From Chitinophagaceae bacterium (GTDB taxonomy: Bacteria > Bacteroidota > Bacteroidia > Chitinophagales > Chitinophagaceae), in NCBI GenBank assembly GCA_947468255.1, contig CANIMM010000017.1, positions 1 through 22,063 on the forward strand: a stretch of 22,063 nt of DNA. The letters are read 5' to 3'. Shown here piece by piece: positions 6,878-13,578 of the stretch. Under the pieces are notes generated by a model, which was not told where the DNA came from, did not search any database, and worked only from the letters and a program-made list of their open reading frames with translations. Numbering within the stretch: the first letter of the stretch is position 1; the number at the start of each line of letters is the position of its first letter. Made by a program: the position numbers and the translations under genes.

Positions 6878-7789
6878 ATGATCAAAGAAGAAGATTTTGA
6901 CGCAAATCTGGCAGGGGAAGACGGAGAAACAGAGGAAACAAAACGCCGCTGGTTTAGGCGCATAAAAAAAGGAATTCTTACGCCTACTAAAGACAAAGCG
7001 GATGCTCCCGAAGGACTTTGGACAAAATGTCCAACGTGTAAATACACTTGCACCATCAATGAAATAAGGGAGAATTATTTTGTTTGTCCAAAATGCCAAT
7101 ACCATCACCGAATTGGAAGTAGTGAATATTTTGAAATTCTATTTGACGACAATCGATTTACTGAATTGTTTGCCAACATCGTTTCTAAAGATTACCTAGG
7201 TTTTGTGGACTTGAAACCGTACGACAAAAGATTGGAAGAGACGTATGCAAAAACAGATATCCACGATTCTATCACCGTTGCTCACGGAAAAGTGGATGAA
7301 AATGATCTCGTGGTTGCCTGCATGGATTTTGAATTTATTGGCGGAAGTTTAGGAAGTGTGATGGGTGAAAAAATTTCAAGGGCTTGTGACTACTGTATCA
7401 AACACCGTATTCCATTTATGATTATCAATAAAAGCGGTGGTGCCCGGATGATGGAAAGTGCATTTTCACTAATGCAATTGGCCAAAACTTCCGGTAAATT
7501 ATCACAGCTTACTGATAACAAGATTCCTTACATCTCCTTGTGTACAGATCCAACCTTTGGTGGAACGACCGCCTCTTTTGCTATGTTGGGCGATATTATC
7601 TGTGGTGAACCCGGCGCCCTTATTGGATTTGCAGGTCCGAGGGTAATCAAAGAAACCATTAAAAGAGATCTTCCTGAAGGATTCCAACGAAGTGAATTTT
7701 TACTGGAACATGGATTTCTTGATTTTATAGTTCATAGAAAAGAGTTAAAGCAAAAAATGGCTTCGGTACTCGTGTTATTCAAGCAGTAA
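6878..7789 (+). CDS. accD: Acetyl-CoA carboxylase carboxyltransferase subunit beta
   Basis: A 303-residue subunit that, with AccA, moves the carboxyl group from biotin-AccB to acetyl-CoA to give malonyl-CoA, the first step of fatty acid synthesis. The N-terminal zinc finger has Cys51, Cys54, Cys70 and Cys73 (C-x2-C-x15-C-x2-C). The crotonase-type core shows SGGAR (186-190), GGTTAS (228-233) and GFAGPRVI (250-257). The family pattern WFRRIKKGILTPTKDK begins at residue 25; in most AccD proteins it starts near residue 3, so this protein has about 22 extra, very acidic N-terminal residues. No other start codon lies between, so the extension appears real. A strong terminator follows 17 bases after the stop. 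accA is not nearby, which is usual in this phylum. Confidence 0.95.
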   Translation: MIKEEDFDANLAGEDGETEETKRRWFRRIKKGILTPTKDKADAPEGLWTKCPTCKYTCTINEIRENYFVCPKCQYHHRIGSSEYFEILFDDNRFTELFANIVSKDYLGFVDLKPYDKRLEETYAKTDIHDSITVAHGKVDENDLVVACMDFEFIGGSLGSVMGEKISRACDYCIKHRIPFMIINKSGGARMMESAFSLMQLAKTSGKLSQLTDNKIPYISLCTDPTFGGTTASFAMLGDIICGEPGALIGFAGPRVIKETIKRDLPEGFQRSEFLLEHGFLDFIVHRKELKQKMASVLVLFKQ

Positions 7790-7806
7790 TAGCATACATC
7801 AGTTTT

Positions 7807-7846
7807 CAAACCGGCAGTTTCCACAAAAAGGGAAACTGCCGGTTTG
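7807..7846 (+). terminator. Strong rho-independent terminator after accD
   Basis: A perfect 16-bp stem (CAAACCGGCAGTTTCC, 7807-7822, with its complement at 7831-7846), an eight-base loop and a following TTTT. It begins 17 bases after the accD stop and separates accD from smpB. Confidence 0.9.
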
Positions 7847-7858
7847 TTTTGAGCTACT

Positions 7859-7981
7859 ATGCTTTATTACGACCCCGATATGAATACCGCCCTAGAAATC
7901 ATTGTAAACAACAAAAACAGCAACACACTAGAGGGATTAATTGTATTTTTGTCTCAAAATCGAAAGTTTGGAACTCAGTAA
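7859..7981 (+). CDS. Possible 40-residue small ORF overlapping the smpB start
   Basis: An ATG frame of 40 codons begins 13 bases after the accD terminator and fills nearly the whole gap to smpB, ending with TAA at 7979-7981, which is 14 bases inside smpB if that starts at 7968. The product (MLYYDPDMNTALEIIVNNKN, then SNTLEGLIVFLSQNRKFGTQ) has a coding-like mix of residues, no signal peptide and no match I recognise. It could be a leader peptide tied to smpB translation, a remnant of a lost gene, or chance. The presumed smpB -7 box at 7944-7951 lies inside it, so it would need a more distant promoter. Confidence 0.3.
   Translation: MLYYDPDMNTALEIIVNNKNSNTLEGLIVFLSQNRKFGTQ
7944..7951 (+). promoter_or_regulatory. 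Putative -7 box for smpB
   Basis: TATTTTTG matches TAnnTTTG exactly. A start site about six bases downstream leaves roughly 10 bases before the TTG at 7968, and excludes the in-frame TTG at 7941 from the transcript. Confidence 0.45.
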
Positions 7982-8405
7982 CCGCAAGGCATATCACGAA
8001 TATTTTTTTGAAGCAACTTTCATCGCAGGATTGGTGCTTGCAGGTACTGAAATCAAGAGTTTACGTGCAGGTAAAGCCAGCTTCAATGATAGCTATTGCT
8101 ATTTCGACAAAGGAGAATTGTATGTAAAAAGCTTGCACATTTCTGAATACAGCTTTGGCACCTATAACAACCATGAGCCAATGCAAGAAAGAAAACTATT
8201 GCTAAACAAAAGAGAACTCAGCAAACTGGAAGCCAAAACAAAAGAGAAAGGATATTCCATTATACCCCTTAAAATTTTCCTAACTGAAAAGGGGTTTTTT
8301 AAAATGGAAATTGGATTGGGCAAAGGCAAAAAGATATATGACAAAAGAGAAAGTATCAAAGAGAGAGAAACGGACAGAGATATCAAAAGGAAATACGGTA
8401 TATAA
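7968..8405 (+). CDS. smpB: SsrA-binding protein SmpB
   Basis: A 145-residue RNA-binding protein that carries tmRNA to stalled ribosomes in trans-translation. The oligonucleotide-binding barrel shows YHEYFFEATFIAGLVLAGTE, then IKSLRAGKASFNDSY, a typical SmpB core; the C-terminal tail GLGKGKKIYDKRESIKERE followed by TDRDIKRKYGI is the usual basic tail that folds in the ribosomal A site. No ATG is available. The frame is open upstream to a TTG at 7941, but homologues as I know them begin (M)ELSNRKAYH, which places the start at the TTG at 7968, and a -7 box between the two supports this. A 40-codon frame overlaps the first codons. The tmRNA gene itself is not in the window. Confidence 0.93.
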   Translation: MELSNRKAYHEYFFEATFIAGLVLAGTEIKSLRAGKASFNDSYCYFDKGELYVKSLHISEYSFGTYNNHEPMQERKLLLNKRELSKLEAKTKEKGYSIIPLKIFLTEKGFFKMEIGLGKGKKIYDKRESIKERETDRDIKRKYGI

Positions 8406-8413
8406 ATATTTTT

Positions 8414-8441
8414 ACATTCAACTTTTTTACATTTTGAATGT
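8414..8441 (+). terminator. Weak AT-rich hairpin after smpB
   Basis: ACATTCAA (8414-8421) and TTGAATGT (8434-8441) form an eight-pair stem with a 12-base, T-rich loop, nine bases after the smpB stop. No T-run follows directly, so function as a terminator is uncertain. Confidence 0.3.
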
Positions 8442-8477
8442 TATAGTCTAAGCTTCCTTATAGATTGGTAAAGATTG

Positions 8478-8485
8478 TATATTTG
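8478..8485 (+). promoter_or_regulatory. Putative -7 box for the acyl-ACP desaturase gene
   Basis: TATATTTG matches TAnnTTTG exactly and lies 25 bases before the ATG at 8511. No -33 TTTG at the expected spacing. Confidence 0.4.
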
Positions 8486-8510
8486 TTACCATTTTTGATG
8501 CTTAGCATTC

Positions 8511-9518
8511 ATGAATAGCTTTACTTACAACCTTATAAATATGACGAATCAGAAAAACACAAGAATCGAGGTCATGAATTTTCTAGGCCAAAAAATGGAA
8601 ACGATTGTAAGTGAATTTTTAAAAGACATTGATACGAACTGGCAACCAACTGATTTTTTACCCGATAGCTGTTCTGAAAATTTTGGATCGAGCATTAAGG
8701 AATTACAAGAATCCTGCAAAGAATTGCCCTACGACTATTTGGCTGTATTGGTAGGCGATATTATTACAGAAGAAGCATTGCCCACCTACCAGAGTTGGCT
8801 AACTGATGTGGAGGGGATAGACAAAATGGAACCCCAGGGTTGGAGCAAATGGGTAAGAATGTGGACGGCAGAAGAAAATAGGCATGGCGATTTGTTGAAC
8901 AAATATGTATACCTATCAGGGAGGATTGATATGAAGCAAATGGAAATCAGCACGCAATATTTGATTGCGGATGGTTTTGATATTGGAACTGGAAGAGATC
9001 CTTATAGAAATTTTGTGTATACCTCCTTTCAGGAAATGGCTACCAATGTATCACATCGCAGAACTGCCACCATCGCTAAAACACATGGTTGCGTGCAACT
9101 CTCCAAAATATGTGGTGTAATAGCAGCCGATGAGGCTCGACATGCAAAGGCATATAAAAGTTTTGTAGGGAAAATATTTGAGATTGACCCCAGCGAGATG
9201 ATGCTGGCCTTTGAAGATATGATGCGAAAAAAGATAGTCATGCCAGCACATTTTCTTCGCCAATCCGGAGAAAAAATTGGACAGGCATTTGATCATTTCA
9301 GCGATGCAGCCCAACGCTTAGGTGTTTACACTACTTGGGACTATACTGATATTTTAGAATCCTTAGTGAATGAATGGAATATCTCCAACATAACTGGCAT
9401 CAATGACAAAGCTGAAAAAGCCAGGGATTACTTAATGGCCCTACCGGAAAGATTTAGAAAAATCGCAGGAAGAAGCCAGAAGGCCCCATTGGAATACCAA
9501 TTTAACTGGATCAAATAA
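8511..9518 (+). CDS. Soluble acyl-ACP desaturase (stearoyl-ACP desaturase family)
   Basis: A 335-residue soluble di-iron enzyme that puts a double bond into acyl chains bound to acyl carrier protein. The ligands follow the plant stearoyl-ACP desaturase pattern: glutamate in GDIITEEALPTYQ (82-94), EENRH (121-125; Glu122 and His125), Glu175 in SFQEMAT, and DEARH (207-211; Glu208 and His211). There is no membrane segment, in contrast to the membrane-bound acyl-lipid desaturases. Reductant is expected to come from a ferredoxin, not encoded here. Position of the double bond cannot be told from sequence. ATG at 8511 or at 8541 (MTNQKNTRIEVM) may be the start; the first ten residues have no clear family match. 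Gene order with accD may be coincidence, since a terminator and smpB lie between. Confidence 0.9.
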   Translation: MNSFTYNLINMTNQKNTRIEVMNFLGQKMETIVSEFLKDIDTNWQPTDFLPDSCSENFGSSIKELQESCKELPYDYLAVLVGDIITEEALPTYQSWLTDVEGIDKMEPQGWSKWVRMWTAEENRHGDLLNKYVYLSGRIDMKQMEISTQYLIADGFDIGTGRDPYRNFVYTSFQEMATNVSHRRTATIAKTHGCVQLSKICGVIAADEARHAKAYKSFVGKIFEIDPSEMMLAFEDMMRKKIVMPAHFLRQSGEKIGQAFDHFSDAAQRLGVYTTWDYTDILESLVNEWNISNITGINDKAEKARDYLMALPERFRKIAGRSQKAPLEYQFNWIK

Positions 9519-9570
9519 ACAATCCATCATTTTTTAGAGAATAAATATCTTGAAATTGGGGTAAAAAAAA

Positions 9571-10998
9571 TCAACACTCACTTAAACTGATTGGGATATT
9601 CACTGCTAGGCCACCATCAGCGGTTTCCTTGTATTTACTATTCATATCCAAAGCAGTATTCCACATAGTTTTGATGACGCCATCCAGACTCACTTTAGCA
9701 AAATCTGGTGAACTTTGTAGTGCAAGCTGACTGGCCGTGATGGCCTTAATAGCACCCATGGTATTTCTTTCAATACAGGGTATTTGCACCAGCCCCCCTA
9801 TTGGATCACAGGTTAAGCCAAGATGATGCTCCATGGCTATTTCTGCTGCCATTAAGGTTTGCCGCTGGGTGCCTCCCATACATTCAGTCAGTGCCGCTGC
9901 CGCCATCGCACTGCTTACACCTATTTCAGCCTGGCATCCGCCCATTGCAGCAGAAATGGTCGCTCCTTTTTTAAAGATGCTCCCCACTTCTCCTGCAGTT
10001 AATAAAAACTGGATGATCTTTTCATTGGTAACCTCCTCACAAAAACAAATATAATATTGAAGCACAGCAGGTATTACACCAGCAGCACCATTGGTGGGTG
10101 CCGTTACTACCCTACCAAAAGATGCATTTTCTTCATTTACTGCTAGGGCAAAACAACTTACCCAATCTAAAGTGTATTTAAAAGCATTTCCGCCTTGTTT
10201 TATGGCGGAGGTCCAGCTATCATAATCATGGTAAGCTTTGTCCTGGATTAAGCGCTTATTGAGCTCATACCCTCTGCGCCTTACATTAAGGCCACCTGGC
10301 AAAACACCTTCTGTATGGCAGCCTTTAAAAATGCAGTGCTTCATCACAAGCCAGATATTCAATAGGTCGCTTTTTATCTGCTCCTCTGAACGCCAAGTTT
10401 GCTCGTTCTCCATAACCACTTCACTAATCCCCATTCCTGTTTTCATGCACCAATGTAAAAGTTCCTGTGCAGTGTTGATGGGGAAAGCCGGAGTAACTAT
10501 TTCCTTCTTTATTTCAGAAGGACCCTCTTTTATAACAAACCCACCACCGATGGAATAAAAGGTTTCAGCAAATTTTTCGCCAGTTTGCAATGTCACCAAA
10601 AAAGTCAGGGCATTTGGATGCAAAGGAAGTGACTCAGCAAATAAAAACAATATATCCTCCGAAGCTATAAAATGAACTGCATGAATGCCATTGAGTAGTA
10701 TTTTATTATTGACTTTAATTTCCTGTAGCTTGGTGTTAATCTTGTTAATATCAAAAACCACTGGATCTTCGCCACTGAGTCCTAACTGAATGGCCACATC
10801 TGTTCCATGCCCTTTGCCAGTTTTGGCAAGCGAGCCATAGAGTAGCACTTGAACATTTTGTACTCGTTCTGAAATTTTATTTTGTTCCAGCGACTTTAAA
10901 AAAAGCAATGCCGCTTTCCATGGGCCAAGGGTGTGACTACTACTGGGGCCAACCCCAATTTTAAACATGTCAAATACTGAAATGGCTTCGTAGCTCAT
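9571..10998 (-). CDS. sdaA: L-serine ammonia-lyase, single-chain iron-sulfur type
   Basis: A 475-residue cytoplasmic enzyme that deaminates L-serine to pyruvate and ammonia using a [4Fe-4S] cluster. The beta domain is N-terminal, with the substrate-site motif GPSSSHT (17-23); the alpha domain follows from about 180. Cluster cysteines are Cys355 (GGCQAE), Cys397 (TCDPIGG) and Cys408 (IPCIERN); their spacing of 42 and 11 equals that of Legionella pneumophila L-serine dehydratase (343, 385, 396). The chain ends in cysteine (SLSEC, Cys475). A C-terminal cysteine is known in the Legionella enzyme to enter the active site and ligate the cluster in the resting form, so the same autoinhibited state is likely here. 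It is the last gene of a tight minus-strand unit, 12 bases after the FKBP gene. It faces the desaturase gene tail to tail. Confidence 0.95.
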   Translation of the reverse strand: MSYEAISVFDMFKIGVGPSSSHTLGPWKAALLFLKSLEQNKISERVQNVQVLLYGSLAKTGKGHGTDVAIQLGLSGEDPVVFDINKINTKLQEIKVNNKILLNGIHAVHFIASEDILFLFAESLPLHPNALTFLVTLQTGEKFAETFYSIGGGFVIKEGPSEIKKEIVTPAFPINTAQELLHWCMKTGMGISEVVMENEQTWRSEEQIKSDLLNIWLVMKHCIFKGCHTEGVLPGGLNVRRRGYELNKRLIQDKAYHDYDSWTSAIKQGGNAFKYTLDWVSCFALAVNEENASFGRVVTAPTNGAAGVIPAVLQYYICFCEEVTNEKIIQFLLTAGEVGSIFKKGATISAAMGGCQAEIGVSSAMAAAALTECMGGTQRQTLMAAEIAMEHHLGLTCDPIGGLVQIPCIERNTMGAIKAITASQLALQSSPDFAKVSLDGVIKTMWNTALDMNSKYKETADGGLAVNIPISLSEC

Positions 10999-11010
10999 GG
11001 AAAAGTTTAT

Positions 11011-11499
11011 TTATTGAACATCCATCAGATCGATCGAAAATACCAGATTTGAATTAGGTGGTATAGTCGACCCCGCTCCTGAAGCACCATAACCCAAGGA
11101 AGGAGGAATGTACAAAATAATTGATCCTCCTTTTTGAACCAATGGGATACCAATCTGCCAGCCAGTAATTAACTGTCCAAGCGAGAAGGCAACGCCTGTG
11201 GTATTTTGATCAAAAGGAGTGGAAGAAGTGGTTAATCTTCCAATATACTTTACCGTAACATTGGAACAAACTACCGGAGTGGTTCCAGATCCAGGATTAA
11301 GAATCTGATAAAATATACCACTTGAATGTTGGGTATAAGTCAATGAATTAGCATCCAACCAAGCTTTTAAATTGGCTATTTCTGCGGCACTTGCCACTGC
11401 GGTAGGTGCAGTATAAGTACATTTTTCAGGGGTAGATGATTTGTTACAAGCGGATAACAATAAAGTTAACGCTAGCATGAGTGAAAATAATTTTTGCAT
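11011..11499 (-). CDS. FKBP-type peptidyl-prolyl isomerase lipoprotein
   Basis: A 162-residue lipoprotein. The signal peptide ends in a lipobox LLSAC with the lipidated Cys18, followed by a short linker (NKSSTPEK). Residues 35-70 look like the helical N-terminal segment found before the FKBP fold in Bacteroidota lipoproteins; the FKBP domain runs from about 75 to 161 with VTVKYIGRL (81-89), FDQN (96-99), FSLGQLITGWQIGIPLVQKG (105-124), IPPSLGYG (131-138) and IPPNSNLVFSIDLM (146-159), all standard family positions. It would speed cis-trans isomerisation of proline bonds in exported proteins. Two extra cysteines (27 and 78) in the exported part could pair. It lies 10 bases after the small membrane protein gene and 12 before the serine dehydratase gene, so the three are probably one transcript. 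Confidence 0.92.
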   Translation of the reverse strand: MQKLFSLMLALTLLLSACNKSSTPEKCTYTAPTAVASAAEIANLKAWLDANSLTYTQHSSGIFYQILNPGSGTTPVVCSNVTVKYIGRLTTSSTPFDQNTTGVAFSLGQLITGWQIGIPLVQKGGSIILYIPPSLGYGASGAGSTIPPNSNLVFSIDLMDVQ

Positions 11500-11509
11500 G
11501 GTTTTTTAA

Positions 11510-11854
11510 TTAATGAATGTTGGTTTTATTGATAGATTTATTTTGCTTTGATTTAATTTCTTTATACAGTTGCTCGTTCATTTCCCATTTGTATTGCATT
11601 CTGAAATAGGCATAAAAAAGCACTACCCCTATCATTGCAATTACAGCAGTCAAAAACATACCCGGAGAGGTGGCTGAAATTTTCATATACCAGTCGGGAA
11701 GAAAAATCCTTATCACCACCACAAATAAAATAATGGGAAGGCCAAAAAGCAATGCCATAGGAATTCCCCTAGTAAGTTTACTCATGAAAGATTTTTCGAT
11801 TTCGCGATTAGTTTCCCAATACAGCAGAAAAGCGCTGTCTTTTTCACTTATCAT
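11510..11854 (-). CDS. Small membrane protein with two predicted helices
   Basis: A 114-residue protein with a charged N-terminus, predicted membrane helices at about 31-52 and 65-84, and a basic, lysine-rich C-terminal tail (YKEIKSKQNKSINKTNIH). The short PDWYMKISATSP loop between the helices suggests that both ends are cytoplasmic. I recognise no domain. It is the first gene of the unit that continues with the FKBP lipoprotein (10-base gap) and the serine dehydratase. Its promoter region is shared, back to back, with the HU-CCDC81/SPOR-like gene. A function cannot be proposed. Confidence 0.75.
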   Translation of the reverse strand: MISEKDSAFLLYWETNREIEKSFMSKLTRGIPMALLFGLPIILFVVVIRIFLPDWYMKISATSPGMFLTAVIAMIGVVLFYAYFRMQYKWEMNEQLYKEIKSKQNKSINKTNIH

Positions 11855-11858
11855 TCCG

Positions 11859-11866
11859 TAAAGTTA
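11859..11866 (-). promoter_or_regulatory. Possible -7 box for the three-gene serine dehydratase unit
   Basis: TAACTTTA on the minus strand, one mismatch from TAnnTTTG, is 4 bases before the ATG at 11854. A TTTG lies 24 bases upstream (11894-11891), slightly too far. Weak evidence. Confidence 0.25.
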
Positions 11867-11882
11867 ACCAATTAATAGGAAG

Positions 11883-11890
11883 TAGTTTTG
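11883..11890 (+). promoter_or_regulatory. Putative -7 box for the HU-CCDC81/SPOR-like gene
   Basis: TAGTTTTG matches TAnnTTTG exactly and gives a leader of about 40 bases to the GTG at 11938. A second identical box at 11931-11938 overlaps the GTG and could be used only if translation starts at the ATG at 11953. Confidence 0.35.
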
Positions 11891-11937
11891 CAAAGTGGGT
11901 AATATTAAGTAGGTTTGGTTTAACTAAATTTAGTTTT

Positions 11938-12813
11938 GTGAAAATAGAACAAATGATAGTACAGTATTTGTACACTACCAAAAAAGCGACCCTTCAAGGA
12001 ATCGGTACAATTACTTTGGATCCATCGGTTCCCTTACCGCTTGGGAACGAAAAGGAAAAGGACATCGTTATGCCCGAAAATGCCTTTCAATTTACATTCA
12101 ACCCAAAGGCAACTGAAGATCCAGCATTGGTTAAATATATTGTACAACATACTGGTAAAATGTTTCCGCTTGCATCCTCCGATCTTGAATCTTATGTCAC
12201 TTTGGCAAAACAGTTTTTGAATATCGGCAAACCACTAGTTATTGAAGGGGTGGGTACCATTCAGAAAATGCAACAGGGGGATTACCAATTTATTCCAGGT
12301 CATTTTATCACTCCAAAAATAGATGATTTTCCAAAACAACTTAGGGAAAAAAGAGATGAAAGTATTTCATTCGAAAGTCATACTAAAGTAAATTCCAGTA
12401 GAAGAAATATTCAATTTGCTGCAGCTGCATTCGTAATAATATTAATCAGTTTAGCGATTTATTATTTAATGCGTGAAAACACAACAGATACTCAAATCGT
12501 TAAGGCAGAGGAGAAAGTAATGGTAGATTCGATAAAGCCTAAGTCTGCAGATTCTGCCACTGTTTCTTCTCTTAGCATTCCTAATAAAGACAGTTTCAAC
12601 TTCAAAATTATCATCAAAAAATACCCTTCAGCAGAGGCTGTAAAAATCGCGTATAATAGATTGGCTTCCTACGGGCATCAACTGATTATATATAAACTAG
12701 ATTCAGTTAATTATGAATTAGCCGTCCCTTTTAAAACCCCACTTTCAGACACATTGCGGGCAAAGGATTCACTTCGTGGATTTTTTGGTGGGGCCCCCTA
12801 TGTGAAATTATAG
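11938..12813 (+). CDS. Membrane protein with HU-CCDC81-like and SPOR-like domains
   Basis: A 291-residue single-pass membrane protein. The N-terminal cytoplasmic part (about 1-135) has two similar segments, TLQGIGTITLDPS (18-30) and VIEGVGTIQKMQQGDYQFIP (101-120), the pattern of bacterial HU-CCDC81-type repeats. One membrane helix follows (158-178), then a periplasmic serine- and lysine-rich linker (180-220) and a C-terminal domain (222-291) that begins FKIIIKKYPSAEAVKIAYNR and resembles a SPOR fold. By family knowledge SPOR domains bind denuded peptidoglycan, often at division sites, so this protein may link a cytoplasmic partner to the cell wall; that is inference. The start is GTG at 11938 (MKIEQMIVQYLY matches related proteins as I know them) or ATG at 11953. 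The YhhN gene follows after 44 bases. Confidence 0.75.
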   Translation: MKIEQMIVQYLYTTKKATLQGIGTITLDPSVPLPLGNEKEKDIVMPENAFQFTFNPKATEDPALVKYIVQHTGKMFPLASSDLESYVTLAKQFLNIGKPLVIEGVGTIQKMQQGDYQFIPGHFITPKIDDFPKQLREKRDESISFESHTKVNSSRRNIQFAAAAFVIILISLAIYYLMRENTTDTQIVKAEEKVMVDSIKPKSADSATVSSLSIPNKDSFNFKIIIKKYPSAEAVKIAYNRLASYGHQLIIYKLDSVNYELAVPFKTPLSDTLRAKDSLRGFFGGAPYVKL

Positions 12814-12857
12814 TCCTGCACAGTATAGATTATCCATCCAAATAGACAGCACTATTT

Positions 12858-13538
12858 ATGACAGTAACTCCTTTACAAATAACTTCCCGTCTTTTTTGGC
12901 TACTAACCCTAACTGATCTACTTGGCATTCAAACTGGCTTTAACTGGCTTCATGCTATATCCAAACCATTGCTCATACCGTTGCTCATAGGAATGCTATT
13001 CTATTCAGGTATAGCTGACCCTAAAAAAAAATGGATATTGATTGGATTGTTTTTTTCCTGGCTAGGTGATCTGTTTTTATTAGTGGATTCCAAGCTGACG
13101 ATTTTTTTTATCGCAGGCCTATTGAGTTTTTTAATTACCCATATCTTTTATATTTTTTACTTTTTATCAATCGAAAACTCAGCTCCCTCACTGCTAAAAA
13201 AACAACCCTTATTGATCGTATTGATCCTATGTTATGGCAGCGCACTGGTAGTCTTATTATTTCCCTACTTAGGCGATTTAAAAATACCGGTGATTGTCTA
13301 TGCTACAGTTATTTGCAGTATGCTATTAAGCAGCTTACACATTTATTATAAAACTGAAAAGCCTGCCAATCTTTTTTTCATTTTGGGCGCAGCACTATTT
13401 GTAATTTCAGATTCGTTATTGGCAGTCAATAAATTTTATCAGCCCATCCCCAAGGCAGGAATTTGGATCATGCTAAGTTATTGTTCTGCTCAATATTTAA
13501 TTGTGAAGGGAGTTATCAGGCAAGTCCAGCGCATTTAA
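12858..13538 (+). CDS. YhhN/TMEM86-family membrane protein (lysoplasmalogenase-like)
   Basis: A 226-residue protein that is hydrophobic almost throughout, with about eight predicted helices. Family marks are KPLLIPLL (36-43), SWLGDLFLL (67-75, Asp71), GLLSFLITHIFYI (87-99), ALFVISDSLLAVNKF (179-193, Asp185) and YCSAQYLIVKG (208-218). The YhhN family includes vertebrate TMEM86B, a lysoplasmalogenase that cleaves vinyl-ether lysophospholipids, and a Legionella member with that activity; whether this protein acts on such lipids is unknown. The two conserved aspartates in membrane segments suggest hydrolase chemistry. It lies 44 bases after the HU-CCDC81/SPOR-like gene with no promoter-like box between, so the two may be cotranscribed. 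Confidence 0.85.
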   Translation: MTVTPLQITSRLFWLLTLTDLLGIQTGFNWLHAISKPLLIPLLIGMLFYSGIADPKKKWILIGLFFSWLGDLFLLVDSKLTIFFIAGLLSFLITHIFYIFYFLSIENSAPSLLKKQPLLIVLILCYGSALVVLLFPYLGDLKIPVIVYATVICSMLLSSLHIYYKTEKPANLFFILGAALFVISDSLLAVNKFYQPIPKAGIWIMLSYCSAQYLIVKGVIRQVQRI

Positions 13539-13578
13539 AATAGAGATTGCAGGCAGGATAAACCGCGCCATTTTGCAA

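Noticed and set aside
7849..8127. 92-codon frame across the smpB start
   Set aside because: It runs through smpB in a wrong frame; smpB is certain from its family motifs.
11931..11938. Exact TAGTTTTG box as promoter of the HU-CCDC81/SPOR-like gene
   Set aside because: It overlaps the GTG start, so it fits only if the ATG at 11953 is used; the identical box at 11883 is a better placed candidate.
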